Below are positions 17,681 to 25,486 of a DNA stretch of 64,000 nucleotides, one piece after another (the stretch's first letter is position 1; each line of letters starts with the position of its first letter). A program made the translations under genes and the position numbers. Origin of the DNA: UBA1240 sp045599185 (GTDB taxonomy: Bacteria; Spirochaetota; Spirochaetia; Treponematales; Treponemataceae); the NCBI GenBank assembly GCA_045599185.1, contig JAZRVO010000006.1, positions 1 through 64,000 of the forward strand. Direction: 5' to 3'. The notes beneath the pieces are model-generated. The model saw only the letters and a list, made by a program, of their open reading frames with translations, was not told the DNA's origin and did no database searches.

Positions 17681-19217
17681 CGAAAAAGCTGGATTGCCCA
17701 GCATTTTGGAACAGATTGTTGAATTGCGCAGAAAAGATTTGCAGGCAAAAGGCTTTACCTTTGGGCACAGCATACCGGAAAAACGTACAAAACCCGTTGT
17801 ACCGTTTTTGCCTCAAAACGGTGTAATTCTGGAAATTAAGCGCGCAAGCCCTTCAAAAGGCATGATTGCGCCCAACCTGAATGCTGTAGAACAGGCGAAA
17901 GTTTACAAAAATGCAGGTGCTGCGGCAATTTCCATTTTAACCGAAGAAAACTATTTCAAAGGTTCACTTGAAGATTTGCAGAATGTTGCCGCTGCCGTGC
18001 CGGACATTGCACTTTTGCGCAAGGATTTTCTGCTGGAAGAAGAAGAAATTGAAATTGCCTATCTGTGCGGAGCAGACGCGGTGCTTTTAATTGCCCGCAT
18101 TCTTCCGCTTGAAAAAATGCGTTCAATGCTGGGTGTCTGCAAAAAACTGGGCATACGCGCCCTTGTTGAAATACGGACAGACGAAGATTTTGAAAAACTT
18201 GCAGCCCTTGCCGCAGATTTTTCCGAAACAATTGTTGCAGGCAGCAATGCCCGCGACCTTGCAACATTCAAAATAGACTTTTTGCAGCCTTTAAAAATGC
18301 TTCTGCAAATGCGAAGCGGTACTTTGTGCAAATATTCACAGCTGCAAAACGTGCCGCTTGTTTTTGAAAGCGGCGTGCGTACAAGCGAAGCTGCGGATTT
18401 TGCCGCAAGTTTGGGCTTTAACGGCATGCTTTTAGGCGAAGCCGCAGCGCGTTCACCGCAGAAAGCCGCAGAATACGTGGCCGCATTTATGAGTGCAAGC
18501 GAAAAAGGCGTTACGCCTGCTGCAAATTACTGGCGCACTTATACGGCAAGACTTCTGCAAAAAGGCAAAAAGCCTTTTGTAAAAATCTGCGGTTTAACAA
18601 CCAAAACCGATGCCTTTTTAGCCGCAAAATCCGGGGCAAACGCCTTGGGCTTTATATTCTGTGCCAAAAGCAAGCGCTGCACCAATTACGAAGACGTTAA
18701 GCAGATTGTTGAAAGCCTTAAAGCCAGCGGCCTTGAAAAAATGCCGGAACTTGTTGCAGTTATCACCGAAAAAGACAGCAGCGAAGCTCGTCAGGCTTTC
18801 AGGCTGCTTGAAGAAAAAATTGTTGATGTAATTCAGCTGCACAACTGCGCAGGCGAGTTTACTTACAAAGAACTTTCCCGGTTTGCCCATTACTGTGCAT
18901 TAAGTGCAGATCAGGCACAAAGCGAAGCCGCAATTGCCGAATACGACCGGCTGCGCCACAGCGGTGAACCGCGCATTCTGGTTGATGCCTTTGATGCAAG
19001 CGTGCCGGGCGGTACGGGCAAAACAATTTCCCGCGAACTGTTACAGAAATTCAATAAAAATGGCGTTTTGTGGCTGGCCGGTGGAATTAGTGTTCAAAAT
19101 GTGCAAGAATTGGAAGCAGAATTTGCCCCTGAGCGCATTGATTTGGCAAGCAGCGTGGAAAGTGTGCCCGGAAAAAAAGATGCGGCAAAAATTGACAACT
19201 TTTTTAATAATTTGTAG
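17670..19217 (+). CDS. trpCF: Fused indole-3-glycerol phosphate synthase and phosphoribosylanthranilate isomerase
   Basis: A 515-residue bifunctional protein made of two TIM barrels. Residues 1-270 are TrpC (ILEIKRASPSKG, LRKDFLLEEEEIEIAYLCGAD, FESGVRTSEA). Residues 300-515 are TrpF (FVKICGLTTKTDA, ALGFIFCAKSKR, and the phosphate site VPGGTGKTISREL). It carries out the isomerase and the indole-glycerol phosphate synthase steps, the same fusion as in E. coli. The start at 17670 lies within the trpGD end, with AAGG upstream, so translation is coupled. Confidence 0.96.
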   Translation: MQHNEKAGLPSILEQIVELRRKDLQAKGFTFGHSIPEKRTKPVVPFLPQNGVILEIKRASPSKGMIAPNLNAVEQAKVYKNAGAAAISILTEENYFKGSLEDLQNVAAAVPDIALLRKDFLLEEEEIEIAYLCGADAVLLIARILPLEKMRSMLGVCKKLGIRALVEIRTDEDFEKLAALAADFSETIVAGSNARDLATFKIDFLQPLKMLLQMRSGTLCKYSQLQNVPLVFESGVRTSEAADFAASLGFNGMLLGEAAARSPQKAAEYVAAFMSASEKGVTPAANYWRTYTARLLQKGKKPFVKICGLTTKTDAFLAAKSGANALGFIFCAKSKRCTNYEDVKQIVESLKASGLEKMPELVAVITEKDSSEARQAFRLLEEKIVDVIQLHNCAGEFTYKELSRFAHYCALSADQAQSEAAIAEYDRLRHSGEPRILVDAFDASVPGGTGKTISRELLQKFNKNGVLWLAGGISVQNVQELEAEFAPERIDLASSVESVPGKKDAAKIDNFFNNL

Positions 19218-19225
19218 AGGACAAA

Positions 19226-20500
19226 ATGACAGAATCGGATAAAGGTTTTTTTGGCGAATACGGCGGAAAGTACGTTGCGGAAGTTTTGCGCAGCGCATTG
19301 GACGAACTGGAAGTTTCTTTTAAGGAAGCGATGAACGATGAAAGTTTTTTGAAGGAACTTAACGAAATTCAGCGCGATTACATTGGCAGGGAAACGCCGC
19401 TTTTGTATGCAAAAACAGCAACTGAAATTTTGGGCGGCGCGCCAATTTACATAAAGCTTGAAGGCCTTGCAAATACGGGTGCTCATAAAATCAACAATGC
19501 AATTGGTCAGTGCCTGCTTGCAAAACGCATGGGCAAAACCCGCATTATTGCCGAAACCGGTGCCGGTCAGCACGGTGTTGCAACCGCCGCCGCATGTGCC
19601 AAGCTTGGTTTGGACTGTACCGTTTACATGGGCGAAGTTGACGTACGCCGTCAGCAGCCCAATGTTGCTGCAATGGAAATGTACGGTGCAAAAGTGCAGG
19701 CCGTTACAAGCGGCAGCCGCACCCTTAAAGACGCAGTAAACGAAGCCATGCGCGACTGGGCTGCTAATTTTGGCAATACGCACTACGTTCTGGGCAGTGC
19801 TTTAGGTCCGGCTCCGTTTCCGGATATCGTACGCACATTTCAGTCTGTAATTGGAAACGAAGTTAAGCGCCAGTGTGCAGAACGCAATATTGAAATTGGT
19901 GCAATGATTGCCTGCGTTGGCGGCGGAAGCAATTCAATTGGTTTTTTTGCACCGTTTATTGACCAGGCTGAACCGCGCCTTATTGGCGTAGAAGCCGGTG
20001 GAATTGGCCCGAATGTTGGCGAAAATGCCAGCCGCATGACTGGTAATGCCAGCCGCGAAGGAATCGTTCAGGGTTACAAAAGCCGCTTTTTGCTGGATAA
20101 CGATGGCCAGAGTTTGCCTACGCGTTCAATAAGTGCCGGGCTTGACTACATGGGCATTGGCCCGCAGCTTGCAGAACTTGGCAAAACCGGAAGGGTAGAG
20201 TTTTTGAGCGCTTTGGACAGCGAAGCTTTGGAAGCTGTTAAGTTTTTTGCCAAAAATGAAGGCGTTCTTTTTGCGCTGGAAAGTGCCCACGCCGGTGCTG
20301 CAGCAATTAAGCTTGCACCAAAAATGCCAAAAGACAAGGCAATTATTGTTAACATGAGTGGCCGCGGCGACAAGGACATTTTCATTACCTGCCCGGTTTT
20401 CAGACCGGATGAATGGAAAATCTTCCTTGAAAGCGAACTTGAACGCCTTGCTGAACAGAAAGACATTCACAATGCAAAACTGATGGAGAAATCAAAATGA
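19226..20500 (+). CDS. trpB: Tryptophan synthase beta subunit
   Basis: A 424-residue PLP enzyme that joins indole to serine. It has FGEYGGKYVAEVL at the N-terminus, GAHKINNAIGQ containing the PLP lysine, AETGAGQHGVA, and CVGGGSNSIG for the PLP phosphate. It begins eight bases after trpCF with AGAGGA upstream and overlaps trpA by four bases (ATGA). It forms the alpha2beta2 complex with TrpA. The C-terminus extends about 20 residues past the usual end as a charged tail. Confidence 0.97.
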   Translation: MTESDKGFFGEYGGKYVAEVLRSALDELEVSFKEAMNDESFLKELNEIQRDYIGRETPLLYAKTATEILGGAPIYIKLEGLANTGAHKINNAIGQCLLAKRMGKTRIIAETGAGQHGVATAAACAKLGLDCTVYMGEVDVRRQQPNVAAMEMYGAKVQAVTSGSRTLKDAVNEAMRDWAANFGNTHYVLGSALGPAPFPDIVRTFQSVIGNEVKRQCAERNIEIGAMIACVGGGSNSIGFFAPFIDQAEPRLIGVEAGGIGPNVGENASRMTGNASREGIVQGYKSRFLLDNDGQSLPTRSISAGLDYMGIGPQLAELGKTGRVEFLSALDSEALEAVKFFAKNEGVLFALESAHAGAAAIKLAPKMPKDKAIIVNMSGRGDKDIFITCPVFRPDEWKIFLESELERLAEQKDIHNAKLMEKSK

Positions 20501-21258
20501 GCGGAAAAATTAATTTAATGAGCCACCTTGTTGCAGGGTTTCCGACTGATGACCTTGCCTTTGAAGCCGCTAAGGCGCTGGTAGAAGCCGGTGCAGAAGT
20601 TCTGGAAATTCAACTGCCTTTCAGCGACCCAAGCGCAGACGGCCCTGCCATTCAAAGTGCTTGTACCACAGTTTTGGAACGCAGCTATACCACCAGAAAC
20701 GGTCTGGATTTTATTGCAAAAGTTCACAAGGCTTTCCCCGATGTAACTATTTACATTATGAGCTACGGTTCGCTGGTTTATACGCCGGGTGTTGAAAATT
20801 TCTGCAAAATGGCCGCTGCTGCCGGTGTAAAAGGTTTGATCATTCCGGATTTGCCTTTTGACTGTGATGAAGGCTTGACTGCCGCCTGCAAGGCAAACGG
20901 CATGATAAACATTCCGGTTGCAGCCCCAAGCATGAGCGACGAACGGCTTGCCAAACTGACAGGCGCAGGTTTTGAATACATTTACGCAGCTTTGCGTGCA
21001 GGCATTACCGGCAGCGATACTTCAATTAACGCCGAAACTACAGAATTTTTGAAGAAAGTTGCTGCAGGCGGCGCAAAAATTTACGGCGGTTTTGGCTTAA
21101 GCAAAGGCGAACAGGCAAAAGTTCTTGCACCGTTTGTTCACGGCGTGGTTGCAGGTTCTGTTTTTGTGCGCCTTATTGACGCAAACAAAGGCGACAAGGC
21201 TGCCTTGTACAAAGCCGTAAAAGCAAAGGCTGAAGAATTCGTAAAAGCTAACGCATAA
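20497..21258 (+). CDS. trpA: Tryptophan synthase alpha subunit
   Basis: A 253-residue TIM-barrel lyase releasing indole from indole-glycerol phosphate. The catalytic Glu sits in LEIQLPFSDPSADGP, which also carries the Asp of the active site; IIPDLPFD and GGFGLSKGEQ are the other family segments. It is the last gene of the operon, joined to trpB by ATGA overlap, and a strong terminator follows at 21295. It is slightly short for the family (about 265) but all catalytic parts are present. Confidence 0.96.
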   Translation: MSGKINLMSHLVAGFPTDDLAFEAAKALVEAGAEVLEIQLPFSDPSADGPAIQSACTTVLERSYTTRNGLDFIAKVHKAFPDVTIYIMSYGSLVYTPGVENFCKMAAAAGVKGLIIPDLPFDCDEGLTAACKANGMINIPVAAPSMSDERLAKLTGAGFEYIYAALRAGITGSDTSINAETTEFLKKVAAGGAKIYGGFGLSKGEQAKVLAPFVHGVVAGSVFVRLIDANKGDKAALYKAVKAKAEEFVKANA

Positions 21259-21294
21259 AACGTTTTTTTTATTTTTCAGTTTATTTTGAAACCA

Positions 21295-21345
21295 TAAAAA
21301 AGCCGGTAATTTGAGTGAAAATCATTCAATTTACCGGCTTTTTGT
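21295..21345 (+). terminator. trp operon terminator
   Basis: AAAAAGCCGGTAA and TTACCGGCTTTTT form the stem, with a further ATTTGA/TCAATT pairing inside. Confidence 0.9.
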
Positions 21346-21373
21346 TTTTGGTGCAAACTGGCATAATTAGCCC

Positions 21374-22021
21374 ATGAACGAAAATGAAAACAAAACCGAA
21401 ATTGCAGGCATAAGCGAACAGAAAAAAGTTTGCCGCGCCAAAGTAAAGGCGCAAATAAAGCAGTTTTTAACTGCATCCAGTGCCGAAGACTGCGGCAAAA
21501 AAGCGTTTAATCTTTTTACGGCAACGGAACTGTACAAAAATTGCCGGACAATCTTACTTTTTGTTTCAAAGCATCCTGAAATTTCAACTTTTTGCTTTAT
21601 TGAAGAAGCACTGAAGGCCGGTAAAAATGTTGCCGTGCCAAAATGCCGCGGACAGCAGATGGATTTTTACTTTTTAAGTGCCGGCACGCCTGTAAAAAGC
21701 CAGCTGGTTTTTGGCGCGTTTGATATTCTGGAGCCGGGCGACGGTTTGCAAAAGTGCAGTTTTGCAGATTTGGGGCAAAACAGCGTTTTTATTGTTCCGG
21801 GGCTGGCTTTTGACGAAAAAGGCAGGCGGCTGGGCAAGGGCAAGGGTTTTTACGACCGTTTTATTGAAGAACTTACGCATTTTAGGGCAGAAAATGGCCT
21901 TTTGCCAGTACCACTCGTAGGGCTTTGCTACGCAGTTCAAATGCAAAAAAATGTGCCCTGCCAAAGTTTTGACGCAAAAATGAACTTTATTTTGAACGAG
22001 AACAACTTTTTCGCCTGCTGA
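21374..22021 (+). CDS. 5-formyltetrahydrofolate cyclo-ligase
   Basis: A 215-residue ATP-dependent enzyme that turns 5-formyl-THF into methenyl-THF, returning a dead-end folate to the one-carbon pool. The family core is clear: VPKCRGQQMDFYFL, FIVPGLAFDEKGRRLGKGKGFYDRFI (the phosphate-binding G-R-LG-G-G-YDR pattern) and GLCYAVQMQ. CATAAT lies six bases before the ATG with no ribosome binding site, so the mRNA is probably leaderless. The gene follows the trp terminator and is a separate unit. purU at 37279 acts in the same folate branch. Confidence 0.92.
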   Translation: MNENENKTEIAGISEQKKVCRAKVKAQIKQFLTASSAEDCGKKAFNLFTATELYKNCRTILLFVSKHPEISTFCFIEEALKAGKNVAVPKCRGQQMDFYFLSAGTPVKSQLVFGAFDILEPGDGLQKCSFADLGQNSVFIVPGLAFDEKGRRLGKGKGFYDRFIEELTHFRAENGLLPVPLVGLCYAVQMQKNVPCQSFDAKMNFILNENNFFAC

Positions 22022-22060
22022 AAATTGATTTTTGGCACAAAAACGCGTATTCTTATTTTT

Positions 22061-22663
22061 ATGGGACAAATTAAATCTGCATTGGAAATTGCATTAGAAC
22101 GGACTGCCGATATAAAAAGCGATGCTCACGCCGGCGAAGAGCGTAAACTGGCAAATGCGGGCAAGAAAATTGCCAGTGATTTTATGGAAAATGGTGACAA
22201 AGCCGCATTTAAAAAGGCTTTGAACGATTTTAAGCGTGATGAAAAAGATTCTGTCGTAAAGGCGGCGGTTCTGCTTTTTGCAACGCGCATTCAGCTGCCG
22301 CTTGCAGAAGATGATCTGGAAGTTTTACCAAAATTAACTGAAGGTTTTGACGTTTTGCTGCCGCACAAAGGCTTTGAACAGCTTTTCGCAACGGTCAGTC
22401 AGGTTTTTACCCAGTATCTGGTTTCTCAGCGTCAGCTGGAACAGTCTCTTGAACAGCAGTTTGCACCAAAATTGCGCCAGAAAGAAGCTGAAATTGCCCA
22501 GCGCACCGGACAGCACATGCAGCTTTTGCCAAGCCAGGATCCGGAATTCTGCCAGCATCTGGAACGCAATCTTTCAAAATTGCGCGAACAGTACGAAGGG
22601 GCGGTTGCAGAAATTAAAAACCGCATTAAGCAAATGGCAGAAATTGAAGATTTTGAAGAATAG
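22061..22663 (+). CDS. Conserved-looking helical protein of unknown function
   Basis: A 200-residue, charged, mostly helical cytoplasmic protein with no signal peptide or membrane segment. The C-terminal third (KLRQKEAEIAQRTGQHM, then KLREQYEGAVAEIKNRIKQM) looks like a coiled coil. I do not recognise the family. The start is ATG 22061: TTGATT, 17 bases, TATTCT and then seven bases to the ATG make a good leaderless promoter; the frame also opens at 22025, inside that promoter. It follows the folate enzyme by about 40 bases. A dispersed structured repeat begins three bases after its stop. Confidence 0.8.
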   Translation: MGQIKSALEIALERTADIKSDAHAGEERKLANAGKKIASDFMENGDKAAFKKALNDFKRDEKDSVVKAAVLLFATRIQLPLAEDDLEVLPKLTEGFDVLLPHKGFEQLFATVSQVFTQYLVSQRQLEQSLEQQFAPKLRQKEAEIAQRTGQHMQLLPSQDPEFCQHLERNLSKLREQYEGAVAEIKNRIKQMAEIEDFEE

Positions 22664-22665
22664 GT

Positions 22666-22843
22666 TCAATTTCGAGTTTTATAAAAAAGAACAAAAGACA
22701 TCCATTAATTGTGATAAAAACAGCCGCAGACAGATACGGACACGAAAAAAATATGCCGTGCATATGCATAAGTCTTTTTTTCGTGGCAGGGACTGTTGAA
22801 AGGCTGTTTTTTTGGGTGTTTCATATAAATTCGATATTTGACC
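22666..22843 (+). repeat. Dispersed inverted-repeat element, copy 2 (full form)
   Basis: Ends: AATTTCGAGTTTTATA and TATAAATTCGATATTTG, imperfect inverted repeats. Then come the shared AAAAGACATCCATTAATTGTGAT block and a stem AAAAACAGCC / GGCTGTTTTT. That stem encloses a second hairpin with arms CACGAAAAAAA and TTTTTTTCGTG around GCCGTGC. It matches the reverse complement of 58258-58434 along nearly its whole length. Confidence 0.8.
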
Positions 22844-22856
22844 GAATAATTAAATC

Positions 22857-22892
22857 GAAGAGTAAAACCGTAAAAAGTTTTACTCTTTTTTT
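22857..22892 (+). terminator. Terminator after repeat copy 2
   Basis: GAAGAGTAAAAC and GTTTTACTCTTTT with a run of eight T. Confidence 0.85.
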
Positions 22893-23043
22893 TATGCCCG
22901 GCAAACGTTGTGTTTTTTGGCTGCACTTGCTTTGCATTTCGGCCTGTTAATAAATGGTGCTGAAGGCAGTTTATGGCTGAAAATTGCCGGATTAAAAAAA
23001 TGAAAAAAATAATATTTTTTTTGAAAAATATGCTTTAAACTTA

Positions 23044-23072
23044 TTGACACTTTTTAAGCAAATTTATAATAT
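23044..23072 (+). promoter_or_regulatory. tRNA-Asn promoter
   Basis: TTGACA (23044-23049) followed by TATAAT (23065-23070) or, with the usual 17-base spacer, TAATAT (23067-23072). Confidence 0.7.
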
Positions 23073-23108
23073 ATAAACATGATTCAGCGATGAGCTGAAA
23101 CGAAACAT

Positions 23109-23181
23109 TCCCCTGTAGCTCAGCTGGCAGAGCAACAGACTGTTAATCTGTGGGTCCGCAGTTCAAGCCTGCGCGGGGGAG
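23109..23181 (+). tRNA. tRNA-Asn (anticodon GTT)
   Basis: The acceptor stem TCCCCTG pairs with CGGGGGA. The D loop is AGCTCAGCTGGCAGAGC. Anticodon arm ACAGA-CTGTTAA-TCTGT gives GTT, and the T arm is GTTCAAGC. The CCA end is not encoded. A terminator follows directly. Confidence 0.95.
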
Positions 23182-23184
23182 CTA

Positions 23185-23215
23185 AAGCGAGTATCAACCG
23201 ATACTCGCTTTTTTT
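23185..23215 (+). terminator. Terminator of tRNA-Asn
   Basis: AAGCGAGTATC and GATACTCGCTT around a four-base loop, then seven T. Confidence 0.9.
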
Positions 23216-23368
23216 ATGCCTGGATGGAATAATAAAGCACTAATTGCATAAAATAGTAATTATTTTACAAAAATTAAAGTACGTCTTTAATGCAATTATT
23301 TTTGAAAAATGTTACAGTAGGGCATAACTAATTCAGTACAAAGCTGAAACTTTTAAAGGAGGAAATAC

Positions 23369-23521
23369 GTGAAAAACTTTATCGTCATGCATCACCATCA
23401 CCACATGCACAGCCACTATTGCGTTAATCATCATCACGAACATATTTTTTTCCGTGGCCTTAATGGTCTTAAAAGTTGTTTTTCTGCAAATTGCAGAATT
23501 GATTTTGTGCTGGAGCCGTAA
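23369..23521 (+). CDS. His-rich small peptide (50 residues), leader-like
   Basis: GTG start with a very strong ribosome binding site (AAAGGAGG, seven bases upstream). The peptide contains MHHHHHMHSHYCVNHHHEH early on, then FRGLNGLKSCFSANC and a stop. A His block of this kind is what a histidine-operon leader peptide looks like, but no his gene follows; an XRE regulator starts 57 bases later. After the peptide, GGAGCC/GGCTCC and GGGCAT-type hairpins are possible, but no clean terminator is visible. Alternatives are a metal-binding peptide or a sensor of charged tRNA-His. Both this frame and the next gene begin GTGAAAAAC, which is curious. Confidence 0.6.
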   Translation: MKNFIVMHHHHHMHSHYCVNHHHEHIFFRGLNGLKSCFSANCRIDFVLEP

Positions 23522-23578
23522 ACCGAAACTTTAATCGCTGGCTCCTGGGAAAATGCCCGAACATTTTTGGAGTTCAAC

Positions 23579-23872
23579 GTGAAAAACTGTAATAAAACCT
23601 TTCTTAAACCTGTGGTTAACCTTTGCAAAACAGGCGCAAAAATCAAGCTTTTAATGAAGCAGTCTGGTATTTCTGCACGGCAGTTGCAGGCAATTATGAA
23701 TTTTCCTTACATTCAGACCGTTTACAACTGGACGCGCGGAATAAACCTTCCGACGGTTGACAATTTAATCGTGCTTTCTGAACTTTTCGGCGTTTCAATT
23801 AACGATATTCTGGTAACAGATACGGTTGAAGTTACCGTTGAGTTTTCCGGAGCAGAAAAACAAAGCGCATAA
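23579..23872 (+). CDS. XRE-family helix-turn-helix protein
   Basis: A 97-residue probable DNA-binding protein. Residues 20-80 have the XRE layout: IKLLMKQSGISARQLQAIMNF, then VYNWTRGINLPTVDNLIVLSELFGVSINDIL. The short C-terminal tail has no effector domain. GTG 23579 is preferred over the TTG at 23567 because GGAG lies seven bases before it and is part of the longer frame. It sits between the His-rich peptide and an acetyltransferase gene; targets are unknown, but the His-rich peptide or the following genes are candidates. Confidence 0.82.
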   Translation: MKNCNKTFLKPVVNLCKTGAKIKLLMKQSGISARQLQAIMNFPYIQTVYNWTRGINLPTVDNLIVLSELFGVSINDILVTDTVEVTVEFSGAEKQSA

Positions 23873-23902
23873 AATTACACATTCATGGTAAGCGGAGAAA
23901 TT

Positions 23903-24418
23903 ATGATAAAACTTGAAATACCTTCAATTGAACACAAGGCGCGCGCAATTGAATACCGCAACGAACATTTTGCCAATGGCGAAAAAGTAATTAACGGCAG
24001 CGAGTTTTTTGACCAGATTGAAAATTATGAAGAATGGCTTTCGCGGGTTAGTGCAAATGCAAATCTGCAAACCGTGGACCCCAACTGGGTTGTAACCGAC
24101 ACTTTTTTTGCAGTGAACGATGAAACCGGCGAAATTGCAGGCATTATTGATTTTAGGCACGAACTGAAAGGCTTTTTGAAAGATTTTGGTCATTGCGGTT
24201 ACAGCGTGCGCCCAAGTATGCGGAATCGTGGTTATGCAACCCAAATGTTAAAGCTGGTTCTTGCCGTGGCCAAAAATGCCGGTTTAAAGCAGTTGCAGCT
24301 TTCGGTAGAAAGAACAAATGTGTCTTCTGTTAAGACAATTGTTAAAAATGGCGGTAAAAGGGTGCGCAGTTTTGAATTTGAAGGCGAACTTGCCGACGTT
24401 TATCTGGTGGATTTGTGA
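23903..24418 (+). CDS. GNAT-family N-acetyltransferase
   Basis: A 171-residue predicted acetyltransferase. The acetyl-CoA site is seen in GYSVRPSMRNRGYATQMLKLVL (R-N-R-G-Y/A pattern), and the preceding strands are FFAVNDETGEIAGIIDFRH. The C-terminal VERTNVSSVKTIVKNGGKR matches the small-molecule type of GNAT. The substrate is unknown. GGAGAAATT precedes the ATG. Its stop overlaps the GTG start of the HAD gene, so the two are co-translated. Confidence 0.88.
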   Translation: MIKLEIPSIEHKARAIEYRNEHFANGEKVINGSEFFDQIENYEEWLSRVSANANLQTVDPNWVVTDTFFAVNDETGEIAGIIDFRHELKGFLKDFGHCGYSVRPSMRNRGYATQMLKLVLAVAKNAGLKQLQLSVERTNVSSVKTIVKNGGKRVRSFEFEGELADVYLVDL

Positions 24419-25092
24419 TAAAAACTGTATTTTTCGATTTATTTTTTACTTTGGTTGTGCCGCGTTACCAGAAGCAAGCAGAATATCACGCCGCAGGTTT
24501 AAGCTGCGTGGAATGGGAAAAATATGCGGAAGACGCAGAGCTTTATAAAGAACGGGCACTGGGCAGAATTACTGAACGGGCTGAAATTATTGAAAAAATT
24601 GCAGCCAGCATACCGCGCAAAATTGAAGGCGATGCAAAAGCGCAGATTTTGGAACGTCGCCAGCAGCGGATGAAAAATGCCCTTTGTTCTGTTGATGAAG
24701 AAGTTCTGAATGTTTTGGGGGCTTTGCGCCAAAAAGGCTGCAAATTGTGCCTTATAAGCAACGCCGATTTTATTGACTGTCTGTTTTGGTGCGATTCGCC
24801 ACTTTATCCGTTATTTGACGAAGCGGTATTTTCGTGCAATGTGGGCATGTTAAAGCCGGATTTGGCAATTTACAGATACGCGATGGAACTGACTGGCGCA
24901 AAACCTGAGCAAAGTTTGTTTGTGGGTGACGGCGGCAGCAGTGAACTGTTGGGTGCAAAGCAGGCTGGCATGCAAACGGTTTTTGCCGAATGGTTTGACC
25001 TGAAAGACGAAAATGCGGCAATGCGCATAAATGAAAGCGCAGACTTTAGAATTGGCAAAATCAGCCGTTTAATTGATATTGTTGATTTTTGA
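24415..25092 (+). CDS. HAD-superfamily hydrolase
   Basis: A 225-residue phosphatase-like protein. Motif I is FFDLFFTLV: the nucleophile Asp is present, but the usual second Asp two residues on (DxD) is a Phe. Motif II is LISNAD, motif III the Lys in MLKPDLAIY, motif IV VGDGGSSELLGAK. The cap domain is an inserted helical segment (residues 20-100). Replacement of the second Asp can alter or reduce phosphatase activity in this superfamily. GTG start overlapping the GNAT stop by four bases. Substrate unknown. Confidence 0.85.
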   Translation: MIKTVFFDLFFTLVVPRYQKQAEYHAAGLSCVEWEKYAEDAELYKERALGRITERAEIIEKIAASIPRKIEGDAKAQILERRQQRMKNALCSVDEEVLNVLGALRQKGCKLCLISNADFIDCLFWCDSPLYPLFDEAVFSCNVGMLKPDLAIYRYAMELTGAKPEQSLFVGDGGSSELLGAKQAGMQTVFAEWFDLKDENAAMRINESADFRIGKISRLIDIVDF

Positions 25093-25096
25093 ATAA

Positions 25097-25311
25097 ATTA
25101 GAAATAAAGCAAGCAGCAAAAACATCGCCTAACTTATAGAAAAGGGGCGTAGTTTTTGCACACATCAAGCAATAGTTAGAAACGAAGCAAACAGCAAAAG
25201 CACAAGCCAACAAACAGAAAAGGGGCGTAGTTTTTGCGAAGCGAAAACTAGGGGCTTTTTGCATATAACAAGCAGCAGTTAGAAACGAAGCAATCAGCAA
25301 AAGCACACCAT
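25097..25311. repeat. Three degenerate tandem copies of a ~75-100 bp repeat
   Basis: The phrase TTAGAAACGAAGCAAACAGC (or a close variant) occurs at about 25097, 25177 and 25279. The first two copies are followed by AGGGGCGTAGTTTTTGC. A palindrome AGTTTTTGCGAAGCGAAAACT-like core lies at 25229-25249. A related piece in reverse orientation is at about 50640-50690. A frame crosses it on the minus strand but looks like a by-product of the repeats. Confidence 0.6.
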
Positions 25312-25337
25312 CTGCCATGTTTCAATACCTGCTGTAG

Positions 25338-25358
25338 ATTCCGAAACAAGTTCGGAAT
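25338..25358. repeat. REP-like palindrome (TTCCGAA/TTCGGAA family)
   Basis: TTCCGAAACAAGTTCGGAA lies here, followed by TGACG and two partial echoes (CATTACCATTCG). It is one of nine palindromes of this type in gene-free gaps of the window. Confidence 0.75.
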
Positions 25359-25440
25359 GACGCATTACCATTCGTGCTGACTCATTACCATTCGGAATGA
25401 CAAAACTTCATATTCAGGCCATTTAAGCTGTTTAAAATAA

Positions 25441-25480
25441 AAAAATCATCATATACGGAACAGATATGATGATTTTTTTT
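25441..25480 (-). terminator. Terminator of the frameshifted lipoprotein gene
   Basis: AAAAATCATCATAT and ATATGATGATTTTT form a 14-pair stem; T runs on both strands. Confidence 0.85.
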
Positions 25481-25486
25481 GTTTGC

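Noticed and set aside
25061..25318. Minus-strand 85-residue frame with repeated hydrophobic segments
   Set aside because: It is produced by the tandem DNA repeat and lacks a ribosome binding site or promoter.
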